Origin: Gammaproteobacteria bacterium
GTDB taxonomy: Bacteria; Pseudomonadota; Gammaproteobacteria; Steroidobacterales; Steroidobacteraceae
Reading direction: 5' to 3'
NCBI GenBank assembly: GCA_025358295.1
Contig: JANYJY010000041.1
Span: 47,410 to 111,409 of the forward strand
Length of the DNA stretch: 64,000 nt
Shown here: positions 34,793 through 44,281 of the stretch, piece by piece
How positions within the stretch are numbered: position 1 is the first letter of the stretch
Layout: every line of letters starts with the position of its first letter
Made by a program: the position numbers and the translations under genes
The notes under the pieces: model-generated
What the model was told of the DNA's origin: nothing
The model's input: the letters and a program-made list of their open reading frames with translations, nothing else
Database searches by the model: none

Positions 34793-35713
34793 ATGACCGA
34801 CACCATCATCAGTTCCGCCACCAAAGAGGTCGTCATCGGCTTCAATCGGCCCTTCGTCATCATCGGCGAGCGTATCAATCCGACCGGGCGCAAAATTCTC
34901 GCCGCCGAGATGGCGGCGGGAGACTTCACGCGCGTCGAGGCGGATGCTCGCGCGCAGGTCGAGGCGGGTGCCCACATGCTCGATGTCAATGCGGGAATCC
35001 CGCTGGCGGACGAGCCGGCGATTCTGGCGCGCGCGATCCAACTGGTGCAGTCCATAACCGACGTGCCGCTGTCCATAGATTCGTCCATCGTCGCTGCCCT
35101 GGAGGCCGGTCTCGCGGTCTACAAGGGAAAGGCGCTGGTCAATTCCGTCACGGGCGAGGATGAACGGCTGGAGTCCGTGCTGCCGTTGGTCAAAAAGTAT
35201 GGCGCCGCTGTGATTGCGATTTCCAACGACGAAACCGGAATCTCCGAAGATCCGGACGTACGTTACGCGGTGGCCAAGAAAATCGTCGAGCGGGCGATGG
35301 ACTACGGTATCCCGGCGAGCGATGTCGTGGTCGATCCGCTGGTGATGCCCGTCGGTGCGATCAATCAAGCGGGAGTGCAGGTCATGCGTCTGGTCCATAG
35401 GCTGCGCACCGAACTGAAGGTGAATACCTCTTGCGGCGCGTCGAACATCAGCTTCGGGCTGCCGAATCGCGACGGCATCAATGCCGCATTTCTGACCATG
35501 GCCATGGGCGCCGGCATGACGTCGGCCATCACCAATCCCCTGCATGTCGAAGTTATCAAGGCCGTCATGGGGGCCGATGTCATGATGGGGCATGACCCCG
35601 ATTGCGCGCGATGGATCCGGCGCTTTCGCGACATGAGCCCGCCCGTCGCGAGCGCGCCCGGCGAAGCGCCGCGCGCCCGCCGCGAAGGCGGGCATCGACG
35701 CCGTCCGACGTAG
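34793..35713 (+). CDS. Methyl-THF:corrinoid methyltransferase (DHPS-like, MtgA type)
   Basis: 306 residues of the pterin-binding TIM-barrel family: FVIIGERINPTGRKILAAEMAAGD at the N-terminus, GAHMLDVNAGIPLADE, PLSIDSSIVAALEAGL and NTSCGASNISFGLPNRDGINAAF. These enzymes move a methyl group between the corrinoid protein and tetrahydrofolate. Together with MttB and the corrinoid protein it completes a three-part betaine:THF methyltransferase. The C-terminal 25 residues are Arg/Ala-rich and outside the domain. Confidence 0.88.
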   Translation: MTDTIISSATKEVVIGFNRPFVIIGERINPTGRKILAAEMAAGDFTRVEADARAQVEAGAHMLDVNAGIPLADEPAILARAIQLVQSITDVPLSIDSSIVAALEAGLAVYKGKALVNSVTGEDERLESVLPLVKKYGAAVIAISNDETGISEDPDVRYAVAKKIVERAMDYGIPASDVVVDPLVMPVGAINQAGVQVMRLVHRLRTELKVNTSCGASNISFGLPNRDGINAAFLTMAMGAGMTSAITNPLHVEVIKAVMGADVMMGHDPDCARWIRRFRDMSPPVASAPGEAPRARREGGHRRRPT

Positions 35714-35728
35714 CGTTCAGCCAGCCGT

Positions 35729-37753
35729 ATGTCCACTCGCGACCCACTCGTAGTGTTTACGCCCTCCGGCAAGCGTGGGCATTTTCCGGTCGGTACGCCA
35801 CTGCTCCAGGCTGCGCGCAGCCTGGGCGTCGACATCGACTCGGTCTGCGGCGGGCGCGGCCTGTGCGGCCGTTGCCAGGTGTTGGTCGCCGAGGGAGAGT
35901 TTGCCAAGCATGGCGTTACTTCGTCCAACGCCAGCCTGTCCGCGTTCAGCGAACCGGAAAAGCGCTACTCGCAGCGTGTGCCGTTGGCGCAGGGTCGGCG
36001 CCTGTCCTGTTCGGCGCGCGTCGAGTCCGACGTAGTCATTGACGTGCCGGCGAGCAGCCAGGTGCATCGTCAAGTGGTGCGCAAGGAAGCTGATGCGCGC
36101 GCCATCGAACTCAACCCGGTGGTCCGATTGCACTATGTCCAGGTCAAAGAGCCGGATATGCACGATCCTTCCGGCGACCTGCGCCGATTGTTCGAGGCGC
36201 TCGAGGCGGAATGGAGCCTGAGGGAGTTGACCTGCGATTTGTCGGTGCTCCAGAGTCTGCAGCCCACGCTGCGTGCCGGCGCATGGCAGGTCACCGTCGC
36301 CGTACACGCCGGCAAGCAGATCATCGGCGTCTGGCCGGGCCTGCGCGAATTGGCCTACGGTCTCGCCGTGGATATCGGTTCCACCACCATTGCGGCGCAT
36401 TTATGCGATTTGACCAGCGGCGACGTGGTTGCCTCTGCCGGGGTCATGAATCCGCAGATCCGCTTCGGCGAGGATCTGATGAGCCGGGTGTCGTATTCCA
36501 TGATGAATCCGGGCGGCGCCGCGCAAATGACCACGGCCGTGCGGGAGGCTTTATGCGGACTTGCCGCGGATGTGGCGCGGCAGGCCGGGGTTTCGCACGA
36601 GGACATTCTCGAGGCGACCCTGGTGGGCAATCCCATCATGCATCACCTCGTGCTCGGCATCGATCCGGTGGAACTCGGCGGCGCGCCGTTTGCGCTGGCC
36701 ACGGATCATTCGTTGACCCTGCGCGCCAATGTCATCGATTTCAAATTGAATCGCAACGCACGTATCTATGTGCTGCCGTGCATCGCGGGACATGTGGGCG
36801 CCGATGCCGCGGGCATGGTGCTGTCCGAGCGGCCTGACCTTGCCGATGAGATGACACTGTTGGTCGACGTGGGCACGAATGCAGAAATCGTGCTCGGCAA
36901 TCGCCACCGTCTGCTGGCATGTTCCAGTCCCACCGGCCCCGCGTTCGAAGGCGCTCAAATCAGCTGTGGTCAGCGCGCGGCGCCCGGCGCGATCGAGCGC
37001 GTGCGCATTAATCGCGAGACTCTCGAGCCTCGATTCAAAGTCATCGGCTCCGATCTTTGGTCGGATGAGCCCGGCTTCAATGAAGCAACGGCCGGCAGCG
37101 GCATCACCGGGGTCTGTGGTTCCGGCATCATCGAAGTGATCGCCGAAATGTACCTTGCGGGCATCATCAATCAGGACGGCGTGCTCGACGGCCGAATGGC
37201 GGCGAACTCTGCACGCATCGTGCCGAACGGGCGGACGTTCGCCTATCTGCTGCACCAGGGCGCGGTTGAAATGAAAATCACGCAAACCGACGTGCGTGCG
37301 ATTCAGCTCGCCAAGGCCGCGTTATATGCTGGCGTGGCGCTGCTCATGGAGAGGCTCGGCATCACTCAGGTTGATCGCATACGCCTCGCCGGTGCGTTCG
37401 GCAGCCACATCGACGTCAAGTACGCGACCATCCTCGGCATGATTCCCGATTGCGATCTCACCCAGGTGAGATCCGCCGGAAATGCCGCGGGTACGGGCGC
37501 CCGCATTGCGCTGCTGGACGCCACGTCCCGGGACATCATCGAAGCTCTGGTCCGGCGCATCGAGAAAGTGGAGACCGCCATCGAGCCGCGGTTCCAGCAT
37601 CATTTCGTGGAAGCCATGGCCATCCCTCACAAGACGGCGGACTATCGCAACTTACGCAAGGTTGTCGAACTGCCTGCGCCGAAGGAATCCGCCAGTCAAA
37701 CCGAAACGCGCGGCCGACGGCCGCGTCGCACCGATCCTTCGAAGACGGAGTAG
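35729..37753 (+). CDS. ASKHA-domain ferredoxin, corrinoid-protein reductive activator (RACo/RamA-functional type)
   Basis: 674 residues. An N-terminal 2Fe-2S ferredoxin domain has C40, C46 and C49 (CGGRGLCGRC) with a fourth Cys near residue 95. The rest is an ASKHA ATPase with AVDIGSTTIAAHL (about 211) and LVDVGTNAEIVLGN (about 379), plus GSGITGVCGSGI near 455, as in the DUF4445 family. Such proteins use ATP to reduce inactivated Co(II) corrinoid back to Co(I). It is the last gene of the corrinoid operon, and the C-terminal 25 residues are basic. Confidence 0.88.
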   Translation: MSTRDPLVVFTPSGKRGHFPVGTPLLQAARSLGVDIDSVCGGRGLCGRCQVLVAEGEFAKHGVTSSNASLSAFSEPEKRYSQRVPLAQGRRLSCSARVESDVVIDVPASSQVHRQVVRKEADARAIELNPVVRLHYVQVKEPDMHDPSGDLRRLFEALEAEWSLRELTCDLSVLQSLQPTLRAGAWQVTVAVHAGKQIIGVWPGLRELAYGLAVDIGSTTIAAHLCDLTSGDVVASAGVMNPQIRFGEDLMSRVSYSMMNPGGAAQMTTAVREALCGLAADVARQAGVSHEDILEATLVGNPIMHHLVLGIDPVELGGAPFALATDHSLTLRANVIDFKLNRNARIYVLPCIAGHVGADAAGMVLSERPDLADEMTLLVDVGTNAEIVLGNRHRLLACSSPTGPAFEGAQISCGQRAAPGAIERVRINRETLEPRFKVIGSDLWSDEPGFNEATAGSGITGVCGSGIIEVIAEMYLAGIINQDGVLDGRMAANSARIVPNGRTFAYLLHQGAVEMKITQTDVRAIQLAKAALYAGVALLMERLGITQVDRIRLAGAFGSHIDVKYATILGMIPDCDLTQVRSAGNAAGTGARIALLDATSRDIIEALVRRIEKVETAIEPRFQHHFVEAMAIPHKTADYRNLRKVVELPAPKESASQTETRGRRPRRTDPSKTE

Positions 37754-37772
37754 ATAAGCGGCTAAGCTTCGA

Positions 37773-39416
37773 TCAATAGGCGGCTGAGCCCACCGGGATG
37801 GCCGGCAGTTCGGCCGGGAAATGCCGGCGCCAGAAGCCACAATGGTGGGAGGCGGCCGCATCGAAGGGGTGTATCTCGCCGGGTTCGAAGCGCATCGTAT
37901 CTTTGGCTAAGTGGTAGCGCGGCCAATTAGGCAGTCCGGCGGCAGTGGGCCGTCCCGTGTAGGCGAAGCTGCTCCAATACGCGACCATGGCCGCTGATAC
38001 CGGTCGGCTCGCGGGTTCAAGATCCGGTCCATCGATTTTGCTGTTGTACGAGATATGCGGGAAAAGGTACGGTAGCTCGGCCGCATGAACCGCGCCCATT
38101 TCAAAGCCGGGGTCGTCCATTTCCGGCGGCGCATGGCGATCCGCGAATTCGTACTCGTACACCGGCGCATAGCGCGATGCCTGATCGGCCATCTCAAGAT
38201 AATGGCAATTGCTCAGCGGGGCGCCAGGGATGAAATCCGACTCCACCGTGCCGAGCGCTGCGGGCGCAGCAGGGAAGTTGTCGAGCGGATACTCCAATAG
38301 AACGTCGGGCGCCGCTTGTCCGTACAGCGACGCCAGCAGTTGCGGATAGGCGTCGCTAGTCACGCTCTGTCCGGCAGCAATCGCGTAGGCCACATACAGC
38401 CGCATCTCATCGCGATTTCCACCATTGATGATCGGCATGCGCAGGAATCTGCCGGTGGAAAAGGCCTCGGCGCCCTGACGCGGCACGCTGGTCGATCCTA
38501 CGCTGGGTGTGAAAGCACTGCGGTCGACGGCACTGATGGCAGTCTGCGCCGCCAGCAGGTCATGAATTGACGCAGCGCGCAGACAGGCAGCGGCCGCCGC
38601 GGCATCGGCCGCCGCGGCATCTGAGCAGTGCAGTTGCTGTGCGAGCTTTTCGCCGACATGGCTCGCTTCGACAGCCGTGGTTAAACGAAGGCCGCACGCC
38701 AGACTCTGCACGATGGCTTTGTGGAACAGCCCGCGGGATTCCTTGACCGCAATCAATTGCAGGCAAACGCTGGCGGCTCCGGCGGACTCTCCTGCGAGAG
38801 TCACGTTGCCCGGGTCACCGCCGAATGCGGCGATATTGCGCTTCACCCAGCGCAGCGCCTCGCGTTGATCCTCGAGGCCGAGACTGCCGTTGTGTGCGGC
38901 TGCAAAGGCTGGATGAGACAGGAATCCGAGTGCGCCGAGGCGGTAGTTGATGGAAACCACGACGAGATCGCCGTTGCGCGATAGATAATCCAGAGGATAC
39001 AAATTGGCGGAGCCGCCGACGAAAGCCCCGCCGTGGATCCACACCACCACAGGACGCATGGCGGCGTCGTGGCGGGCCGATGCCGGCACGGTTACATTCA
39101 GATACAGACAGTTCTCATCGTCACTCGCGTCTGTCACGCCGAAGCGCGCTACCTGCGGGCAGGCACTGCGATAGTGCGTGGCATCGAGAACTCCGTTCCA
39201 CGGTCCCGCTACTTGGGGCGGCGCGAATCGGCGCTCGCCGACAGGGGGACTCGCAAAAGGGATGCCTTTGAATTCAAGCACTCCGGGTCCTGGGGCGCCA
39301 CGCAGCATGCCGCGGTCAGTTGCGATCAACAGCGGATCCGGCGCCGCTGCTGCGGCGCCGGTCGACAGGGATCCGACAATGAGGACTGCGAGCGAGATCG
39401 CGCGCAAATTAAACAT
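37773..39416 (-). CDS. Secreted type B carboxylesterase
   Basis: 547 residues with a signal peptide (1 to about 24, ending GAAAAAPD) and the carboxylesterase/cholinesterase fold: FKGIPFASPPVGERRF, ENCLYLNV, WIHGGAF oxyanion hole and the nucleophile elbow LAGESAGAAS (about residue 208). The aromatic Trp used by animal cholinesterases to bind choline is not present at the equivalent point before ENCLYLN, so acylcholine hydrolysis is not supported directly. The start at 39416 overlaps the end of the second MttB gene by 8 bases, so both are co-expressed. Substrate unknown. Confidence 0.83.
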   Translation of the reverse strand: MFNLRAISLAVLIVGSLSTGAAAAAPDPLLIATDRGMLRGAPGPGVLEFKGIPFASPPVGERRFAPPQVAGPWNGVLDATHYRSACPQVARFGVTDASDDENCLYLNVTVPASARHDAAMRPVVVWIHGGAFVGGSANLYPLDYLSRNGDLVVVSINYRLGALGFLSHPAFAAAHNGSLGLEDQREALRWVKRNIAAFGGDPGNVTLAGESAGAASVCLQLIAVKESRGLFHKAIVQSLACGLRLTTAVEASHVGEKLAQQLHCSDAAAADAAAAAACLRAASIHDLLAAQTAISAVDRSAFTPSVGSTSVPRQGAEAFSTGRFLRMPIINGGNRDEMRLYVAYAIAAGQSVTSDAYPQLLASLYGQAAPDVLLEYPLDNFPAAPAALGTVESDFIPGAPLSNCHYLEMADQASRYAPVYEYEFADRHAPPEMDDPGFEMGAVHAAELPYLFPHISYNSKIDGPDLEPASRPVSAAMVAYWSSFAYTGRPTAAGLPNWPRYHLAKDTMRFEPGEIHPFDAAASHHCGFWRRHFPAELPAIPVGSAAY

Positions 39417-40968
39417 TCGAGTCGGGGAATTCCGCCTTGCGTTTGGCCATGTACTCGAGCAAGGCCTCGTCAATCGCAGGATCCATGGGCGGCGCGACGT
39501 ATTCCGCCAGTTGTTTCTTCCACAGGGTATTTGCCCGCTTGGTCATGTCGGGCGAGCCCTCGGCTTCCCATTGCTCGTAGCTGTTGTTGTCGGCCAGCGG
39601 CGAGCGGTAGAACGCATTTTCGAAATTCGCCTGGGTATGCGCGCAACCCAAGAAATGCTTGCCGGGCCCTACCTCGTGCATGGCGCTGAGCGCCTGGCCA
39701 TTTTCCGACAAATCGACACCGGCGAGCAGCGTGTGCATCATTCCCGCCTGATCCGTATCCATGACGAATTTCTCATAGCCCATGGAGAGCCCGCCTTCGA
39801 GCCACCCAGCCGTGTGCAGCACGAAATTGACACCCGCGAGACAGGTGGGCAGCAGGGTGTTGGCCGATTCGTAGGCCGCTTGTGCATCCGGGATCTTCGA
39901 TGCGCACAGGCTGCCGCCGGAGCGAAATGGAATGCCAAGTCGCCGGGCCAGTGCTGCCATGGAATAGAGCACCAACGCGGGTTCTGGCGTGCCGAAGGTT
40001 GGGGCGCCGGACTGCATCGAGATTGAGGAAGCAAAACTGCCGAGAACCACCGGCGCGCCGGGGTTGACCAATTGCACGAAGGCAAGCCCGGCCAGCGCTT
40101 CGGCAAAAGTTTGTGCGACAGTGCCCGCGACGGTGACCGGCGACATGGCCCCCGCAAGAATGAAGGGCGTAATGATCAGCGCTTGATTGGCACGCGCGTA
40201 AACCTTGGCAGCTCCGAGCATGGTCGAGTCGTAGGTCATCGGCGAGTTGACGTTGATCAGATTGATGATGGTGGTCTTGGGGCGGCCGGTGAGCGGATCG
40301 GTCAGCTCATTGCCGAATACGATGTTCGCCATGGCGACGGAATCTGCTGCCCGCTCTGGGGCGGTTACCGACCCCATGAATGCCTTGTCGCTGTACTTCA
40401 GATGGCTGTACACCATGTCGAGATGGCGTTTGTTGACCGGCAGATCCACCGGCTCGCAAATCGTGCCGCCGGAATGGTGCAGAGAATTGGCCATGTAGGC
40501 GAGCTTGACGAAATTACGGAAGTCCTCGATGCGCGCATAGCGGCGCCCTTCGTCGAGGTTGCGGATGAAGGGTGAGCCGTAGGCCGGGGCAAAGACGGTG
40601 TTCTTGCCACCGATGACCACACTGCGCGCGGAGTTGCGAGCATGCTGGGTGAATTCGCGCGGCGCTGAGCGCTGTATCAGGGTTCGGCACATGCCGCGGG
40701 CGAAATGCACCCGCTCACCCTTTACGTCCGCTCCGGCCGCCTTCCAGATCTCGAGCGCTTCGGGATCGTCCCGAAAATCGATGCCGATTTCCTCCAGAAT
40801 GGTGTCGGCGTTGCGCTCCATCAGAGCGAGGCCTTCCTCGTTCAGCACTTCGTAAAAGGGAATATTGCGGGTGATGTAGGGGACCGAGGCGCCGGCCCGC
40901 GCGGCGCGCTTCGCATCGCGGCCACTGGGGCGTCTGGCGTGAGGTGTCGGCGTGCTTTGTTCGTCCAT
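39409..40968 (-). CDS. Second MttB-superfamily methyltransferase (non-pyrrolysine)
   Basis: 519 residues: NADTILEEIGIDFRDD near residue 55, GGKNTVFAPAYGSPFIRNLDEGRRY, NVNSPMTYDSTML, TPFILAGAMSPVTVAGTVAQ, LGSFASSISMQSGAPTFGTPEP, and HFLGCAHTQANFENAF. It is a clear paralog of the gene at 29885 with the same length and domain order but only moderate similarity by eye, and has no internal amber codon. GGGAGAG precedes the ATG. No corrinoid protein accompanies it, so it may share the corrinoid protein at 31572 and act on a different methylated substrate. Confidence 0.87.
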   Translation of the reverse strand: MDEQSTPTPHARRPSGRDAKRAARAGASVPYITRNIPFYEVLNEEGLALMERNADTILEEIGIDFRDDPEALEIWKAAGADVKGERVHFARGMCRTLIQRSAPREFTQHARNSARSVVIGGKNTVFAPAYGSPFIRNLDEGRRYARIEDFRNFVKLAYMANSLHHSGGTICEPVDLPVNKRHLDMVYSHLKYSDKAFMGSVTAPERAADSVAMANIVFGNELTDPLTGRPKTTIINLINVNSPMTYDSTMLGAAKVYARANQALIITPFILAGAMSPVTVAGTVAQTFAEALAGLAFVQLVNPGAPVVLGSFASSISMQSGAPTFGTPEPALVLYSMAALARRLGIPFRSGGSLCASKIPDAQAAYESANTLLPTCLAGVNFVLHTAGWLEGGLSMGYEKFVMDTDQAGMMHTLLAGVDLSENGQALSAMHEVGPGKHFLGCAHTQANFENAFYRSPLADNNSYEQWEAEGSPDMTKRANTLWKKQLAEYVAPPMDPAIDEALLEYMAKRKAEFPDSNV

Positions 40969-41136
40969 CGTCGCTCTCCCGATCTAAACTGACAGACCTG
41001 AGACCGGCGCCCCAGCGCAGCCGATCATGGGGTCAAAACAGCCAGTATGGTCACTGCGGATGGGGGCGGCTAATCAATTTGCGTCGTGGACTTGTCACGA
41101 AGCGCCATTCTCCGCGGTCCCAGGCGGGATCGAGCG

Positions 41137-43563
41137 TCAGAGGCAGGCAAGCGCCATTCGGCCCGCATCGGCGTTCTCGCGTTCCATGCGACGATAAGCA
41201 TCCGACCAGGCCTGTTCGGCCGCGATACCGCGTCCCTGCACGTGATCGACGCCCATGCGCCTCAAGGCGGCGAGCGTGGAGTTGTTTTCGACCCATTCGG
41301 CGACCGTGCGGATTCCCATGGCGCGCGCCACCTTGTGCATGGACTCGACCATGGCGTAGGCGACGGGGTCATGATTCATGTCGCGCACGAAGCGACCATC
41401 GATCTTCAGAATGGTCACGGGAAGTTCGCGCAGGTAGCCGTACGAGGACATGCCGGCACCGAAGTCATCCAGCGCGACCGGGCAGCCCAGTTCTTTGAGC
41501 CGGTTCATGACCTTGACCGCTGTGGTCAATCTCGAAATGGCGGCGGTTTCGGTCAGCTCGAAGCCGATGCTCCCGGGCGGCAAACGATGCTGCCGCAGAC
41601 GCTGCTCGATGAAGTCAGCCAATTCCGGATTATCGAGCGAGGCGCCCGAAAGATTGATCATGCAGCGCGGGGCGGGCAACCCGAGCCGGATGCGCCGGCT
41701 CTGCTCGGCCAAGGTATGCTCGATCACCCATCGGTCGATCTGCGGCATCAGGCCGAAGCGCTCCGCGGCCGGAATAAAGGCCATTGGCGGAACCAGCTGC
41801 CCCGATTCGTCCTTCAGCCGCAGCAGCACCTCGTGACACAGGGGAGGCGAGCCGGCGGCTGCGCCGATCGGCCGGATTTCCTGGGTATACAGCACGAATC
41901 GATTCTGCTCGAGCGCCTCTTGCAGCCGCGATATCCAGCGCATTTCCCCGCGCCGGCTGTCTATCTCCGGATCGTCCGCGCGGTAGACGTGCACTCGATT
42001 GCGGCCGGCTTCCTTAGCCGCATAACACGCCCGGTCCGCCGCGCGCAACACATCCTCCACTGATTGCAGTGCCTGGTCGCTATGCACCACGCCGATACTG
42101 GCGTTGACCGTGAAAGTGCAGCCATCAGAAACATAGCGTAGGGTTTCGACACTGCGCCGCATTCGCTCGGCAATCTGTACGGCAATGTCGAGACTGCAGT
42201 TGGGCAGCACCAGACCGAACTCATCGCCACCCAATCGGGCCAGCAGGTCGCCTTCGCGCAGCTGTGCACGCAAGGACGCGCCGACGCGACGAATCAATTC
42301 GTCTCCGGCGGCGTGCCCTCCGGTGTCATTCACTACTTTGAATTGATCCAAATCAATGAACGCCGCCGCGTACGTGTGACGGGCCGACTGGCTGCGACGC
42401 AATGTCGCAGCCAGTCTTTGCTCGAACTGCACGCGATTGGCAAGACCGGTGAGAGCGTCATGCATGGCTTCATGGCGCAGCTGATCCGACAGACGCCGCT
42501 CCGGCGTCACGTCGCGCATCACCAGGACCATTCCGACGATCTGTCCGTCGCGGTCTCTGAGCGGGGCAGTGCGCTCGCCGATGGGCGTGCAGCTGCCGTC
42601 GCGGCGGATCAGTTTGGTCGATTTGTTCCCGGAATCGCCGGCGTGGTGCAAGCGGAATACCTCATCGATCGGGCGTCCGTAGGCTTCGGCAATGCTCCAT
42701 CCAGTCAAGTGTTCCGCGCCGCCATTCAAGAACTGCACCAGGCCGCGGCGGTCGGTGGCAATGACGCCGTCCTCGATCGAGCGCAGCAAGACCGATGCGC
42801 GTTCATGTTCCTCGAATGCGCGTCTCTCGATGGTGCGCAGGGCCGCCGCCATCGTATCGGTGCGGCGCAGAATGCGGCGGACCGCAAGATAACCGCCGGC
42901 CAGCAGCAGCACGCTGCTGATGCAGAGGAATGCCAGCAGCGATGCTGTCAGGCGGCGCGCGTCGGCGTCGATGGCTTGGGCGAATGCATGCTCAAGCGAG
43001 ACGATGGCCTCATGCACCCGATCCAGTTGCGGCCGCCAGGCACCAAGCTCCTCCGGAGCGGGACTGTCGACGGCAAGACCGGCCAGCATGCGCTGCCTGA
43101 ACGGTAAATAGTTCTCGTACTGGCGATCCGCGGCGGCCCAAACGCGCACCGGTTCCTGCCATGCAGGAAGCAGCAGCATGCCGCGAAACAGCCAGATCAG
43201 ACCTTCGATATCCTTGGGATGATTTCCGCCGGCGAGCAGCTCGCGTCGTGCGATAGCATAGTCAGGATCGGATTTCAGCAGTTCGAGGCGAGCGGCATGG
43301 TCGCCCTCCCAGATGGAAATCGACTGTCGCAGGTGCACAAGATCGACTTCCTCGGGATGCGTAAGATATTGCCGCATGGCTGCGTTGGCATCGCCCTCGG
43401 CGCTTACCCAGATGGCGAGTCCCGTTACATAGGCGCGCATGGCGGACAGGGCGTAGATGCTGCCGATAGAGATCATCAGCATCAGCAGCATTCCGGCAAG
43501 GAACGGCCACGCGACCGTGAGTACTTCGAGTGGGGATTCCGGCGACTGGCGTCTTACGTGCAA
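41137..43563 (-). CDS. Membrane PAS-GGDEF-EAL cyclic-di-GMP protein
   Basis: 808 residues. Two membrane segments (about 17-40 and 205-228) flank a periplasmic sensor of about 160 residues. A PAS domain follows (about 255-365, IEDGVIATDRRG), then GGDEF (about 375-535) with an intact ARLGGDEFGLVL, and EAL (about 555-800) with EVL in place of EAL but intact DDFGAGMSSYGYLRELP and KIDGRFVRDM. It may make or break cyclic di-GMP. The start is a TTG; no ATG lies before the first membrane helix. It sits alone between amine operons with no evident link. Confidence 0.87.
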   Translation of the reverse strand: MHVRRQSPESPLEVLTVAWPFLAGMLLMLMISIGSIYALSAMRAYVTGLAIWVSAEGDANAAMRQYLTHPEEVDLVHLRQSISIWEGDHAARLELLKSDPDYAIARRELLAGGNHPKDIEGLIWLFRGMLLLPAWQEPVRVWAAADRQYENYLPFRQRMLAGLAVDSPAPEELGAWRPQLDRVHEAIVSLEHAFAQAIDADARRLTASLLAFLCISSVLLLAGGYLAVRRILRRTDTMAAALRTIERRAFEEHERASVLLRSIEDGVIATDRRGLVQFLNGGAEHLTGWSIAEAYGRPIDEVFRLHHAGDSGNKSTKLIRRDGSCTPIGERTAPLRDRDGQIVGMVLVMRDVTPERRLSDQLRHEAMHDALTGLANRVQFEQRLAATLRRSQSARHTYAAAFIDLDQFKVVNDTGGHAAGDELIRRVGASLRAQLREGDLLARLGGDEFGLVLPNCSLDIAVQIAERMRRSVETLRYVSDGCTFTVNASIGVVHSDQALQSVEDVLRAADRACYAAKEAGRNRVHVYRADDPEIDSRRGEMRWISRLQEALEQNRFVLYTQEIRPIGAAAGSPPLCHEVLLRLKDESGQLVPPMAFIPAAERFGLMPQIDRWVIEHTLAEQSRRIRLGLPAPRCMINLSGASLDNPELADFIEQRLRQHRLPPGSIGFELTETAAISRLTTAVKVMNRLKELGCPVALDDFGAGMSSYGYLRELPVTILKIDGRFVRDMNHDPVAYAMVESMHKVARAMGIRTVAEWVENNSTLAALRRMGVDHVQGRGIAAEQAWSDAYRRMERENADAGRMALACL

Positions 43564-43729
43564 CTTGGACCAACCTGCTGAATGTGCTCACCTCAAGGCA
43601 ACGGCAAGCCTGAGTCAATCTTGAGCAAATGGCTGGAAAGGAGGGCTTTATGTCAGATTGCGGCTTGCTACCGCGACCTGTTGCAGGGGATCCACTACAT
43701 CGATAGAGGGGGCATCCGCAAGTGAGTGC

Positions 43730-44281
43730 TTAGACTCGGTGAAATTCCAAGGCGATCTCGTTCAGCAGGCCCGTGACATAGCCGCTGAACGAGCGCCAGA
43801 CTTCGAGGTGGAAGACCTCGGCAGCTGTACGCCACAACACGATATCGGCCTTTGCCAATGCCGTGCGCGTGCACATACCGATGGGAAACTCCGCCAGATC
43901 CAAATCGAGCGGACACGCGCCGCTCAAAATGGTGGCGGCGTGCGGGCCGCGTATCTCAAGTGCAAATTGTCGATGACTGATATTGACCAGGGCGTGGGGC
44001 AGGTCGCCGAGTGCCTGTTCGAGCGAAGCGGCGAGCGCAGCTTCGGACTCTATGTCGGCGCTCAGCAGCAAGTACTCGTCAGGCCCAAGCCAGAGTGCCG
44101 CCCGGCCGTTGCCGATTTCGGCCCGACATGCCTGCTCGGCAAAGGCTGTTCCCCAGACCGGTGCAGCAGCCGCGCGCGCCGCCGCATCGCCATGCAGTAC
44201 GAAACGCGCCGCGGGCGGCATGGACATCAGCCATTGGGTGGCAGCCGCAGAAGGCAGGCTGCGTGTGGTGGCGTCAGCCAT
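43730..44281 (-). CDS. soxG: Sarcosine oxidase gamma subunit
   Basis: 183 residues of the SoxG family (folate-binding-like fold): LGPDEYLLLS, LVNISHRQFALEIRGPHAATILSGACPLDLDL and EVWRSFSGYVTGLL near the C-terminus. It is the smallest folate-domain subunit of heterotetrameric sarcosine oxidase. The start ATG overlaps the soxA stop by eight bases. Last gene of the operon that starts at 51323. Confidence 0.88.
   Translation of the reverse strand: MADATTRSLPSAAATQWLMSMPPAARFVLHGDAAARAAAAPVWGTAFAEQACRAEIGNGRAALWLGPDEYLLLSADIESEAALAASLEQALGDLPHALVNISHRQFALEIRGPHAATILSGACPLDLDLAEFPIGMCTRTALAKADIVLWRTAAEVFHLEVWRSFSGYVTGLLNEIALEFHRV

Noticed and set aside
34142..35695. Minus-strand frame of 517 codons opposite metF and the methyl-THF methyltransferase gene
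   Set aside because: Both opposite-strand genes are well supported; this frame has the composition of an antisense shadow in GC-rich DNA and no recognisable motif.
29885..40968. Possible pyrrolysine (amber read-through) in the two MttB genes
   Set aside because: Both frames are open over their full 518-519 residues with no internal TAG, so they are non-pyrrolysine members.
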